This document shows positions 35,153-44,527 of a DNA stretch of 64,000 nt, in pieces (positions within the stretch are counted from its first letter, which is position 1; the number at the start of each line of letters is the position of its first letter). Location of the stretch: positions 24,416 to 88,415 of the forward strand of contig JAHBXS010000006.1 in the NCBI GenBank assembly GCA_019636375.1, in the 5' to 3' direction. The position numbers were made by a program, and so were the translations under genes. The DNA is from Pirellulaceae bacterium (GTDB lineage Bacteria; Planctomycetota; Planctomycetia; Pirellulales; Pirellulaceae). The notes under the pieces were generated by a model. It saw only the letters and a list, made by a program, of their open reading frames with translations. It did no database searches and was not told the origin of the DNA.

Positions 35153-36646
35153 ATGAAACTCCAAACATTTGATAAAGTTACCCCGCCAAAGCGTGCCGGC
35201 GCTACACTCGCGACTTTGATTTTTATTGTGTTTGTTCTTTTGGCCATAATTGCTTTAGTTTTCGATGTGCTTTCGATTTCTCTCGCGAAAACCGAACTAA
35301 AAAGAAATGCAGATGCAGCAGTTCTCGCGGCGGCAGGTGAGTTATATCCGTCTGCCACTCCTCAATTTCCATTGCGATCGCCACTGGCCCTAAAAATTAA
35401 TGTTCCAGATCTCATTGCCGTGAATCTGGATCACTCCTTTAACACTTCGGTTAAATTGGTCGATCAACAGATATCCATTATTGACTCTTCTGATCGCCAA
35501 CGGTTCGGCCATTGCTTTAAGGTCGCTCAAGAATATTCACGACTCAATTCGATTTCGGGCTTGTTAGATTTTGAAATAAAGCCCGCAGATCTGAGGATTT
35601 ATCATCGTCCATATTCGGAACCGCAACTTCCGTTACTGCCGCTACATCGTCTTGGAATTGTCTCAACAGTCGAAGATTTGTTGTTCGCGAAACCGCCCAT
35701 TTATCCGAATTCGGTGGAGTTAACCACGAGACGATCCGATTCCGTCAATGGTTCCGTAGCACTCATATGGGGTTCAATATTTGGCAGGTCTAGGTTTCAA
35801 TTGAGTGAAACCTCTCATGCGACCTTCTATCGGGATTACGGTGTGACCCCGGGAGCACCTGTCCTTCCAATCGGAATGGATATAACCATTTGGAGAGTAC
35901 TTAGAACAGGAAATGGCGTCGTCAATGGTATCCCAATTGCACAATCTTTACTCGCCGGAAACGGTCAGCCAGTTATCCTGATTGATGAGCAAACCTGGAA
36001 CCCAAGTACCAATTCAATTAAAAAAGGCTCGGATGGAATTTGGGAGGTAATTTTATTAAACCAACCCCTTGATGAAGTAGGGCTTGTCGACGCCCTTAAT
36101 TCTTCCGCCTTATTGGTCGATTTACCGGCAAACATCCAAGGGAAATTGGGAATTAACCTTCTCAACGGCAGTCCTGCTCAAAACGCATTAAAAACGCCGT
36201 CAACAATAATTTCTTTGAATTTTGGCGGAAATGGAACGGAAGTTGCCAAGACAAAAATGCGCCATCAAATTCGGAACGGATTAAGTGAACGAGATATCGG
36301 GCGCCAGCTCGATCTGCCATTTCAGTTGTTTGGTCATCACGCTGTTGACGCTAGCGTACTCGACGAACTCAAATCAATTGTCGGTCAGCCGCGAGTCATT
36401 CCTCTATTCGAAACGATTACGGGAACTGCGGTCAATAAAGTGCGCGGTTTGACGGGCGCTAAAGAGAAATATCGAATCGTGGGGTTTGGCGGTGTCGTCG
36501 TGACCGAAGTCTTGGATCTAGGTGTAGTTCGGGCAATTAAATTACAACCTGCAACCATTTCCCACCCAAGCATCCTGCCCGCTGGCCCTAATGCAAAACC
36601 TGCCTTTAGTGATTGCGTCTTCACGTCGCCTGTTCTATGCGATTGA
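35153..36646 (+). CDS. TadG-like membrane protein
   Basis: This 497-residue protein begins with an N-terminal helix of the TadG/TadE kind (RAGATLATLIFIVFVLLAII, then ALVFDVLSISLAKTELKRNADAAVLAAA). The A-D-A-A-x-L-A-A-A segment is typical of TadG-like proteins. The rest is extracytoplasmic and of mixed beta structure. No VWA metal motif (DxSxS) was found. It is coupled to the TadE-like gene. The rest of a Tad secretion system is not in the window, so these two may serve pili encoded elsewhere. Confidence 0.75.
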   Translation: MKLQTFDKVTPPKRAGATLATLIFIVFVLLAIIALVFDVLSISLAKTELKRNADAAVLAAAGELYPSATPQFPLRSPLALKINVPDLIAVNLDHSFNTSVKLVDQQISIIDSSDRQRFGHCFKVAQEYSRLNSISGLLDFEIKPADLRIYHRPYSEPQLPLLPLHRLGIVSTVEDLLFAKPPIYPNSVELTTRRSDSVNGSVALIWGSIFGRSRFQLSETSHATFYRDYGVTPGAPVLPIGMDITIWRVLRTGNGVVNGIPIAQSLLAGNGQPVILIDEQTWNPSTNSIKKGSDGIWEVILLNQPLDEVGLVDALNSSALLVDLPANIQGKLGINLLNGSPAQNALKTPSTIISLNFGGNGTEVAKTKMRHQIRNGLSERDIGRQLDLPFQLFGHHAVDASVLDELKSIVGQPRVIPLFETITGTAVNKVRGLTGAKEKYRIVGFGGVVVTEVLDLGVVRAIKLQPATISHPSILPAGPNAKPAFSDCVFTSPVLCD

Positions 36647-36754
36647 TTTTTTTCGCTTCGTTTTTCAGCCCTAGTATCCGAAACTTCCATTCGGAAAATA
36701 CTTTTGTGGTAGAGTTCAATTGAAATTGACTTTGAGAACAAAATTCGAGCTAGC

Positions 36755-37195
36755 ATGACGAACCCATTTCAACCGCCATCCATGCATGGCTCACCATTGA
36801 CCCAGGCTCCGTCGGCGGACGTTGCCACAGTGATCTCATCCCAAAAAATGTTGATCTATTCCATTTTAGGTTATCTTTGTGCGATTCCGTTCATTGGACT
36901 GGCAAACGCTTTTTTGGAAGGACCTGCCGAAAGGCCAACGTTTACCCTGATGTTTGTCGTGTTTATGGTCGGCGGATTTCTGGTGGCATTTACAGCAGCG
37001 ATTTGTGCTGCCATTGCAATCTATCGGATGGGGAGCGTTCTATTTCCCGGCTCCACGCGAATCATCTATACGATCGGCGAGATTCTTCCGATTCCGTTTG
37101 TGGGGCTACTTGTAATGCTTTCTGCCAGTCAAAACGCCACTGGGTATTTGCGAGCTCAAAATATCAAAGTCGGCTTTTTTGGTGCCAAAACGTAA
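36755..37195 (+). CDS. Small polytopic membrane protein
   Basis: This 146-residue protein has about three membrane helices (LIYSILGYLCAIPFIGL, TLMFVVFMVGGFLVAFTAAI, IGEILPIPFVGLLVML) and a Pro/Gln-rich N-terminus (NPFQPPS). It has no motif that shows function. Similar small proteins starting NPFxxP are common in planctomycetes. Confidence 0.6.
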   Translation: MTNPFQPPSMHGSPLTQAPSADVATVISSQKMLIYSILGYLCAIPFIGLANAFLEGPAERPTFTLMFVVFMVGGFLVAFTAAICAAIAIYRMGSVLFPGSTRIIYTIGEILPIPFVGLLVMLSASQNATGYLRAQNIKVGFFGAKT

Positions 37196-37464
37196 CCGAT
37201 GTAATCGAGACGCTTTACTTTTCAGCGAGACATTTCGGATGAGATTCAAAACGCCTTTAAGCCCGCTCAGCACATGTGGGTGGTTCAGCCGCTTTCGGAT
37301 CGCAGAAAGGCTGTGACAATAACGACTTAAACTACCGACTGCCAAATCGAGTAAACTGGGGCGCAGCGCGGTCGGGTTGTCTACGAATTCCTGCATACTC
37401 GGTTCAATCGTCGCGACGGCAAACAGAATCTTTTGCTCCTTCAATTTATAAACCGCTCGTTCTC
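37196..37464. other. Intergenic region
   Basis: It separates convergent genes. No terminator stem with a T-run stands out and no gene is supported. Confidence 0.4.
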
Positions 37465-38205
37465 CTAGTCTTGCTTAGAGCCTTCCAAAGAAGGCATTAG
37501 CTGCAACATCGTTTTGTCGTCTGAAAGCACCGGAACCAACTTGAGCGTTCCAGACGTAACACCACGGTGGCACGTGGCACAATTGGCGAATTGAGGATTC
37601 GTCATGTGTTGATGGAGATCTAGAGCACCGTGGTGGTGATCCGATAAATTCATCCAACCGCCAGACGTCGAAGCAACTCCCTCGCTCAACTCGACCTCAA
37701 TGGTTTGCGGACTGCCCTCGCGAATAATCGACAGTGTGACCCGCTCGCCTAACTCAGAGTTTCGTACCAGAGTTGTCAATTGATTTTCGTTGACCAATAA
37801 CTGGTCGGCGAAACGAAGCAACACATCGTCCACCGCCAAACCGGCTTCGGCCGCTGCCGAGCCTGCTACGACTTGCTCAACAATCAGTCCCAACCCCGGT
37901 TTAATTTTCAAGTGTTTTCGCAAAGTGTTGTCAGGGCTGCGAACATGGACGCCCAGCATCGTTACTTTTTCCTCTGGCGAATAAAAAATGCTGAAAGCTA
38001 TTTCCCGTTGCCTAACATATGGGTGGATCTGAATTTCCGGAAAAGTTTCATCCGCTAGTTGCAATTCATCTGTATCCGACAATTGAATTGCCGGCGGACT
38101 CAATGGCTTAGACTGATCTTGGTTTGCCGGATCGACATCTTGCAGTGGCAACAATGACAAGAAAGTTGTCGATGTGACTAGACAGAGCGTTAAAACGTAT
38201 TTCAT
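37465..38205 (-). CDS. Secreted PDZ protein with a CxxCH motif
   Basis: A 246-residue exported protein with a signal peptide (MKYVLTLCLVTSTTFLSLLP). A PDZ domain covers about residues 95-180 (GLGLIVEQVVAGSAAAEAGL, VDDVLLRFADQ, LSIIREGSPQTIEVEL). The C-terminal part has a His-rich run (LSDHHHGALDLHQHM) and a single CATCH (C-x-x-C-H), which is the c-type haem attachment pattern, in ANCATCHRGV. It lies 70 bases downstream of the anti-sigma gene on the same strand and may be part of that regulon. Confidence 0.75.
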   Translation of the reverse strand: MKYVLTLCLVTSTTFLSLLPLQDVDPANQDQSKPLSPPAIQLSDTDELQLADETFPEIQIHPYVRQREIAFSIFYSPEEKVTMLGVHVRSPDNTLRKHLKIKPGLGLIVEQVVAGSAAAEAGLAVDDVLLRFADQLLVNENQLTTLVRNSELGERVTLSIIREGSPQTIEVELSEGVASTSGGWMNLSDHHHGALDLHQHMTNPQFANCATCHRGVTSGTLKLVPVLSDDKTMLQLMPSLEGSKQD

Positions 38206-38275
38206 AGATATTTCTTCCTTTTATCGAAAAGACTGTGGACAAACGCATTCAAAATTCTCAGATTGGAAACACGCT

Positions 38276-38812
38276 TCAAATTCCCGGCGGAGCCGAAACG
38301 ATTAAACGGGGGATTGTCACGTCTTGCGGCTGCATCGACTGAGTACTCTCATCGAATTTCCAAACACGTTTTCGAGTAGCAGCCAAGTAGCCTTGTGCCA
38401 ATTTGCCGTCCGATGTCTCGAACCAACGTTTCGTCAGTATATGTGTTCGGCTGATCGATTCGGTTGGGTTTGCAATTCCAGTTGACAGAGATGCGCTGGG
38501 GGAGACAGCCGGTGAGGGAATCGCATCCACGGAGTTCGAATTTAATGTCGAGGTTGATCCGTCGGCAAAGTGAGATTGATTGGCCTTCGGAGGTCCAATG
38601 CTTGCCAGCAAAAAACCAATCCCGATACCAATTGTCAAAAACGTAGCCGCCGTCGCGCACCACATCCGCCAACCTAAAGTGACTGGTTGTCGGGCGGTAG
38701 TCGTCAAGACAGGACCCGCATGATTTAAAAGTTGTTCGATTTGCTCGTCCAACTCGATGCTCGCAGCACGCAATCCCAATTGTTTAAGTTTTCGTTCCAA
38801 TTCGTCGTTCAT
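38276..38812 (-). CDS. Putative anti-sigma factor (single-pass membrane protein)
   Basis: A 178-residue protein with a short cytoplasmic N-terminal part, one membrane helix (FLTIGIGIGFLLASI, residues about 57-73) and a Ser/Pro-rich external part. It starts within the stop of the sigma-factor gene (ATGA overlap), the usual arrangement for an ECF sigma and its anti-sigma. No zinc-binding HxxxCxxC motif was found, so the assignment rests on position and topology. Confidence 0.6.
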   Translation of the reverse strand: MNDELERKLKQLGLRAASIELDEQIEQLLNHAGPVLTTTARQPVTLGWRMWCATAATFLTIGIGIGFLLASIGPPKANQSHFADGSTSTLNSNSVDAIPSPAVSPSASLSTGIANPTESISRTHILTKRWFETSDGKLAQGYLAATRKRVWKFDESTQSMQPQDVTIPRLIVSAPPGI

Positions 38813-39315
38813 ACTTTTTCTCGCAATTCGATTTGCAGTCGTTCTAGCATCCGCCGATAGCGGCTCGCCACCGTCTTGAGCGGTAAATCCATAATTTGGC
38901 CAATTTGGTCAAAGGTTAAACCGCCGTAAAGCTTCAAAACAATCAGTTGTTTTTCGTTGGGTTCCAATCGATCAACGGCAGCCGCCAGAAAATCGAGTTC
39001 CTCCCGATTGGCGACTCCCTTTGACAAATCGCCAGTTTCCAATTCACGATGACGACCGTTAAACAACGATTCGTGCAGACGGTCCTGTGAATTCCGCCGC
39101 CGCAACTGGTTGATCGCTGCATTGCGAACGGACGTGAACACATAAGCGACCGTATCGTTGCCCCACGTTTGATTTTGGCACAGCTTGGCGAAAGCCTCAT
39201 GCACAGCGTCTTCGGCCGCGTGTCGGCACCCCAAGAACGTTTGAGCCAAACCTACTAATGCCTCGCGGTATTTGTGGTAAACGTCGGCCAAAATTTTGGT
39301 CCCATTCAGTGTCAT
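38809..39315 (-). CDS. ECF-type RNA polymerase sigma factor
   Basis: A 168-residue sigma70-family factor. Region 2 has YREALVGLAQTFLGCRHAAEDAVHEAFAK (given here in part) and the segment TVAYVFTSVRNAAINQLRRR. Region 4 has LEPNEKQLIVLKLYGGLTFDQIGQIMDLPLKTVASRYRR (in part), a clear helix-turn-helix. It overlaps the putative anti-sigma gene by 4 bases. Likely targets include its own operon and the PDZ protein downstream. Confidence 0.88.
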   Translation of the reverse strand: MTLNGTKILADVYHKYREALVGLAQTFLGCRHAAEDAVHEAFAKLCQNQTWGNDTVAYVFTSVRNAAINQLRRRNSQDRLHESLFNGRHRELETGDLSKGVANREELDFLAAAVDRLEPNEKQLIVLKLYGGLTFDQIGQIMDLPLKTVASRYRRMLERLQIELREKV

Positions 39316-39453
39316 CTACTACAGTCATTGTGGGTGGATTTTCAGTTCCCATCATTATGACGTTTGCCGGAACAACATTTCTTCGGACAATTTTGAAAAA
39401 AGGGGAGAGGGGGCCGCAAAGGTGATTAACTGAACCATTGCCAAATGACGGGC

Positions 39454-40608
39454 CTAGCGGATTTCTATGTCGCCGTCGGCGATTTTTCGGAGAGCGACTT
39501 GGCGGATTTTTTCAGCCATCTCTTTGGCTTGTGCGGTGGTCAAATGCTGATTGATTGACTGCAAAAGATTTAGGGCTTTGCGCGGGGTATCCTTTTGCAA
39601 CACCAGGGCCTTGGCGGCATTGAGACCGACGGTTGCTGCCTTGGAGGTGTATTGATCGAGATACATTTGCGAATACTTCAGCATTTCGTCGACATTTCCT
39701 TGTTTTTGAAAAATGCTGATGACTTTCAACAAGCGAGCTTCGTCCAGCACGGTGCCCGGAGCTTCTTTTTTGAGTTGATAATAACAAGTCGTCGCAGCAA
39801 CCGCATTTCCGGCTGCCAAATGAAAGTCTATCGATTTCCATTTGGCAACTAGACTTTCCCGATACGCCTCGGCCACCCGACGATCTTCTTCGATCTGAGC
39901 CTTTGATTTGAGTTCTTCTACCGGTTTTAATTCGATTCCCCGAGCTTCTTGAATCAGCGAAATCAAATCGCGATTTTCCGTATTGACGTACTTCAACATC
40001 AACAACACAAGGGCGACTGGAAATCCGACGGCAGCACCGAGCAAATGGAGCAAACCGGTCGTGATGGGGTGAGGGGAGATGATCATGCTAAAACCATCCA
40101 GTCCCATATAACCAAGCCCCAGCAACAAAATTGGAATATCAACAAATCCTACCGCTACAAAAATCACAAAAACACAGTAAAAGAACTTGACTGAATCTTG
40201 AGGACACCAAACCATCGCCACGGCCATCAAACCGTAAATCGCACCGCTGGCTCCAAGTGCTGTTCCATACCCATGTCCTAAAAACAATATCTGTGACAGA
40301 GCAGACTCCAGTATTCCGATCCCTAGGTACAGTGGCAAAAATTTCAAGACGCCAATTCTCCCCTCGATCACTAAGCCAAAGGCCACAAGAAAGAACATGT
40401 TCCCCAACAAGTGCCCTGGGCCTCCGTGCATAAAGAACGATGTGAGCCATTGAACCGGATGAAGCCCATCGCCAAACGCCAATTCAAACTCTTCTAAGTC
40501 AAATTTGAGTTGAAGAATATACACGACAATATTGGCAACGATAAGAATCCCTGTTCCAATCGGCAAATAATACTTCGATGAGTCGGAATAGACGGGTACA
40601 AATATCAA
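39454..40608 (-). CDS. Rhomboid family intramembrane serine protease
   Basis: A 384-residue rhomboid protease. Six helices span residues 15-210. The HGGPGHLLGN motif lies at 61-70 and the catalytic Ser is in GASGAIYG (Ser121). The paired His is in LLHLLGAAVGF (His188). The C-terminal 160 residues are soluble and helical, with repeated alpha-hairpins that may be TPR-like (AAGNAVAATTCYYQLKKEAP, NVDEMLKYSQMYLDQY). The start is TTG at 40608 with AGGA 8 bases upstream. The substrate is unknown. Confidence 0.88.
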   Translation of the reverse strand: MIFVPVYSDSSKYYLPIGTGILIVANIVVYILQLKFDLEEFELAFGDGLHPVQWLTSFFMHGGPGHLLGNMFFLVAFGLVIEGRIGVLKFLPLYLGIGILESALSQILFLGHGYGTALGASGAIYGLMAVAMVWCPQDSVKFFYCVFVIFVAVGFVDIPILLLGLGYMGLDGFSMIISPHPITTGLLHLLGAAVGFPVALVLLMLKYVNTENRDLISLIQEARGIELKPVEELKSKAQIEEDRRVAEAYRESLVAKWKSIDFHLAAGNAVAATTCYYQLKKEAPGTVLDEARLLKVISIFQKQGNVDEMLKYSQMYLDQYTSKAATVGLNAAKALVLQKDTPRKALNLLQSINQHLTTAQAKEMAEKIRQVALRKIADGDIEIR

Positions 40609-40908
40609 CGCAACTTTCCTTACATGCTCGATGGTAGTTTAAGGGCGTGGATCGCAGGACAGTTTGGCAACCTGTTCTACAAAATTTCGTCAACAGTCAC
40701 CGAAGTTTTGACCAAATCGGAACTTTTTTCGGGAGTTGTCGGGGTAATTATTATGGTAATCGCTCACGCGATCGTCGTTGGACCTCAACCAATCCCCGCT
40801 TTAGCGAATCGCACGTCCAAGTAGTTTGAGCCGCATTGTGATTCGGCGCTACCGCCTCTTCACGGCATGAAAAGCCACGTGGCCGTTCACTCGGTGAAGG
40901 GTTACTCA
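40609..40908. other. Intergenic region
   Basis: About 300 bases between the rhomboid and RND genes. A 66-codon plus-strand ORF at 40624-40824 has a possible membrane helix (VVGVIIMVIAHAIVV) but lacks a ribosome binding site, so I do not call it a gene. Confidence 0.4.
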
Positions 40909-43900
40909 TTATTGAACTGGTTGGGGCTGAGTTGTTGGCTTGTGCCCTGATGGTTCTTGAATGCCAGGACTCGCCGGGCGTTCCTCTCGCTTAGACTCGC
41001 GTTTGCTCGAAGATTTTGAAGTAGTATTTATTGGTTGGCCAGAAAGGAACAACTCAATCCTGACAACCAAACTCAACATCGTGGGAATCAAAAACAGTGT
41101 CAAAAGCGTCGAGAGTAACAGCCCGCCCAGAACGACTGCCCCGAGCCCACGATACAGTTCACTCCCCGCACCAGGGAAGAAGACCAGCGGTGAAAGTCCG
41201 AACAACGTCGTCAACGTAGACATGAATATTGGACGAATCCGGGTCCTGACACTTTCAGTGATCGCCTCCAGCGGCTCAATCCCTTCACCACGGAAAATTC
41301 GCGATTGATGGACGATTAAAATCGCATTATTTACCACCGTCCCCACCAAGATAACAAACCCCAACATCGTTAACACGTCCAGCGATTGAGGTGGTTCTCC
41401 AATACTCTCAAGGTATCGACTGAGAGCCAACAATCCAATAATTCCTCCCACGGCTCCCAATGGAACACTCAACATGATCACCAGCGGATAAGTCCACGAC
41501 TCGAACAATGCTGCCATCAACAAATAGGTGATCAAAATGGCAAGGGCAAAATTCCACTTCAGAGCATTCCAGGTTTGCGCCAACTTATCAGCAGTCCCAC
41601 TTAAATTCACCGTGTACTCGGCACCCAGAGTCCCATCTGCTTCCAACGGCGCAATGACTTTTCGGTTAATTAAATCGATCGCTTCTTCTAAGGACATCTT
41701 TGTGGGCGGAGAAAACTCCAAAGTGATTGCTCTTTGCAGCTCACGATGATGGATTTGTTCGGGCCCACTACTGAGACTTGCGCGAGCGATCGCTTCCAAA
41801 CGCACCGGTTCGGCAAGGTTCCTTGTCGCGATGTATTGCCCCATGATATCCGGCGATAGACTCAGTTCTGTCTCTGCTCCCTTAATCACCAAATCGATTT
41901 TGTCTCCATCCATGTAGTAGTCAGCAGCGTAGGCTCCATCAACCAAGGCACTCACGTTGTAGCCCAATTCGTCACTCGTGATCCCTACCGCAGCCGCTTG
42001 CTCTTGCCTCAAACGGACATGCAATTCGGGATTTGAAAGATCGAGCCCCGGATTCGCTCTGACTTGGACATCATCTGGAAAGTTCTCGCGGATACTCCCC
42101 ATCATTTGACCACCTAACTCGACCAACCGCTCCAAGCTTGGCCCGGTGATTTCCAAATCGATGTTTCGTCCCCCACCCATTCCGCGACCAAAGAGACTTG
42201 TCTGCGAGGCAATGACCGTCGTGCCTGGAAATCGATCTCGCAACTTTTTCTGAATCATCTCGACCATTTTCCTGGCCCGCAGATCATCGTGGGCACGCAT
42301 TCCGGCAAACACGGAACGATCTCGTGCCATATAAAAGAAGTCGGCGATACTCGGATAATCCAAATGAGAAGTATCCTCAGTTTCAGGATCAACATCCCAA
42401 TAGGGACGCAAGATGGCCTCGACTTCAGCTCCCATCTCGTCAAGTTGGTAAATGCTGTAACCGGGTGGCGTTAGAATCGTACAAAAAACCAAGTTGCGAT
42501 TCCCAGCGGGCAGATACTCAATTTTCGGAAACTGCCACCAAGCAAACGCGAAACTGGCTCCAATGATCACGAGAATCATCGTCAAGCCAACGGTCACGTG
42601 TCGCGCAAAATATGAGTTGGTTGAGGTGATCCAATCGGAAAACCGACCTCCAAACCGCGCCAACCACTGAGCAATCTCCGAATGTTCCTCAGGCTGGCCG
42701 TGGTCTTTGCCATCTGTATACAACCGCGAAGCGGCCGTCGGAATTACGATCACACTCACAATGAGCGACAAACCGACGGCAATACAAATCGCCAACGCAA
42801 TATCGCCGAAAAGCTGTCCGACCTCACCCTGTAAAAAAATCACCGGCAAGAATACTGCCAGTGTGGTCAACGTCGAGGCCATTACCGCCCCCCAGACCTC
42901 GCCCGCTCCGCGTCGCCCAGCCTCACGCGGGCTCATGCCTTTGTCAATGAACCGAACAATATTTTCCAAGACCACGATCGCGCTATCTACCAACATTCCA
43001 ACGGCAAAGGCCAAACCCGCCAAACTAATCACGTTCAACGTTCGCCCCATGTAGCGCAGGAACAAAAACGTCCCAATCACGCTCAATGGAATCGCGATTG
43101 CCACAACGAGGGTCCCTCGTGCAAACCAAAACCCAGCCCCCAAAATAATCGCCAACGTGATCGCAAAAACCCAAGTTGGTCCAGAGATAGCGATTAGGGC
43201 TGTCGCCAAAATAATCGGCGCGATCAACACCGACCGTCGTCCAAGATGCAAAAACAACATCAACACAATAATCGTCAGCGCCCCACCTAAGATGATGTTT
43301 TGTTGCACCAACCCAACAGCAGACTCAATGTAGGTCGTCTCGTCGTACATTTTTACGAGAGTCAAATCCATCTGATCGAGGACGCCACGATTGAGCCGCT
43401 CGGTGACTTTGCTGAGTTCCCGCATGACTTCCACAGCATTGGCTGTCGTATCAAGCTGTACTGAAATAGAAGCGGTTCGTTCTCCCAAACGCCGAACAAA
43501 TCCAGTGTTCTTTTCGAAACCCAATTTGACTTCAGCCACATCCCGAACATAAACGCTAGTACCGTCCTGTTGGGCAATGATTTGACCGGCCACCTCTTCC
43601 ACGGACTGGTACTTGCCGATAGTCCGCACTCCGATTTGTTGCTTTCCTTGAACGAAATTGCCACCGGAAATATCGGCATTGTTTTGCAAAAAGGCCGTTC
43701 GCAAATCGGCAATGGTCAGGCCGCGCGCCGAAAGTTTTGCGGGATCGACGATGACATGTAACTGTCTCAACTCTCCCCCGCGAATCATTGCGTCAGCAAC
43801 TCCAGGGACGCGATCGAACTGCGGTTTAAGCACATCCTCCATGAACTTGCGGTATTTTGGAACATCCAACTCGGCTGGAACCAAAGGAGCCACTTCTGGA

Positions 43901-44466
43901 TGCTCGGCTGCAAGTTCCTTCAAACGAAAAATCTGCAGTCCCACATTTCGCGGAGCAACTGCGCGCTTGATTTTCTCTCGCAATTCGGGAAACCGTTGAG
44001 AAAACTCTTCAACCTGCTCGGGACTTGGTGGTTTTTTTGTCAAGATAAACCAACCCGCCGAGCGGTCGTTTTGATTGCTCGATCGAATCACTGGCTTTTG
44101 TGCATCAATCGGATAATCGCGGACTTGCTGGAGTTGACTATTGACCTTGAGGAGAGCCTCATTCATGTTGGTCCCGACACGAAACTCAAGGCTGACACTC
44201 CCGGACGAAGTGCGGCATTCCGAGGACATCTTAGTGACCCCTTCGACGCTCTTGAGCTTTTCTTCCTGCTCTTTGATGATCTTCGTCTCAATCTCGTGCG
44301 GACTAGCTCCTGGCCACATCGTGAGTATCGAAATCTGCGGCCGTGTCACTTCGGGAGACAATTGCATCGGCATGTTGAACATGGCGATCAACCCGAACAA
44401 GACGAGCAGAATCATCGCCACAGAGACCTTCACCGGATTATTGATGAACCAGCCAATCAGTTCCAC
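40909..44466 (-). CDS. RND efflux transporter permease (AcrB/CzcA-like)
   Basis: A 1185-residue inner-membrane proton-driven exporter. It has the RND start (NPVKVSVAMILLVLFGLIAM), the large periplasmic loops, and the transmembrane part with GLAFAVGMLVDSAIVVLENI (the Asp of this helix is part of the proton relay) and FLPVIFLQGEVGQLFGDIA. The second half repeats this (LTMLGFVILVGTVVNNAILIVH, TTLFGLSPLVFFPGAGSELY). The GTG start at 44466 has AAAGG upstream. The adaptor gene lies 61 bases upstream. The substrate class (drug or metal) cannot be told. Confidence 0.93.
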   Translation of the reverse strand: MELIGWFINNPVKVSVAMILLVLFGLIAMFNMPMQLSPEVTRPQISILTMWPGASPHEIETKIIKEQEEKLKSVEGVTKMSSECRTSSGSVSLEFRVGTNMNEALLKVNSQLQQVRDYPIDAQKPVIRSSNQNDRSAGWFILTKKPPSPEQVEEFSQRFPELREKIKRAVAPRNVGLQIFRLKELAAEHPEVAPLVPAELDVPKYRKFMEDVLKPQFDRVPGVADAMIRGGELRQLHVIVDPAKLSARGLTIADLRTAFLQNNADISGGNFVQGKQQIGVRTIGKYQSVEEVAGQIIAQQDGTSVYVRDVAEVKLGFEKNTGFVRRLGERTASISVQLDTTANAVEVMRELSKVTERLNRGVLDQMDLTLVKMYDETTYIESAVGLVQQNIILGGALTIIVLMLFLHLGRRSVLIAPIILATALIAISGPTWVFAITLAIILGAGFWFARGTLVVAIAIPLSVIGTFLFLRYMGRTLNVISLAGLAFAVGMLVDSAIVVLENIVRFIDKGMSPREAGRRGAGEVWGAVMASTLTTLAVFLPVIFLQGEVGQLFGDIALAICIAVGLSLIVSVIVIPTAASRLYTDGKDHGQPEEHSEIAQWLARFGGRFSDWITSTNSYFARHVTVGLTMILVIIGASFAFAWWQFPKIEYLPAGNRNLVFCTILTPPGYSIYQLDEMGAEVEAILRPYWDVDPETEDTSHLDYPSIADFFYMARDRSVFAGMRAHDDLRARKMVEMIQKKLRDRFPGTTVIASQTSLFGRGMGGGRNIDLEITGPSLERLVELGGQMMGSIRENFPDDVQVRANPGLDLSNPELHVRLRQEQAAAVGITSDELGYNVSALVDGAYAADYYMDGDKIDLVIKGAETELSLSPDIMGQYIATRNLAEPVRLEAIARASLSSGPEQIHHRELQRAITLEFSPPTKMSLEEAIDLINRKVIAPLEADGTLGAEYTVNLSGTADKLAQTWNALKWNFALAILITYLLMAALFESWTYPLVIMLSVPLGAVGGIIGLLALSRYLESIGEPPQSLDVLTMLGFVILVGTVVNNAILIVHQSRIFRGEGIEPLEAITESVRTRIRPIFMSTLTTLFGLSPLVFFPGAGSELYRGLGAVVLGGLLLSTLLTLFLIPTMLSLVVRIELFLSGQPINTTSKSSSKRESKREERPASPGIQEPSGHKPTTQPQPVQ

Positions 44467-44527
44467 GACAGCAACACCTTTCTTTTTTCGTTCGTCATTT
44501 TTATACGCAAGAAACCGATTGTGTTCG

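Noticed and set aside
40624..40824. 66-codon ORF with a hydrophobic stretch
   Set aside because: There is no ribosome binding site and no conserved pattern.
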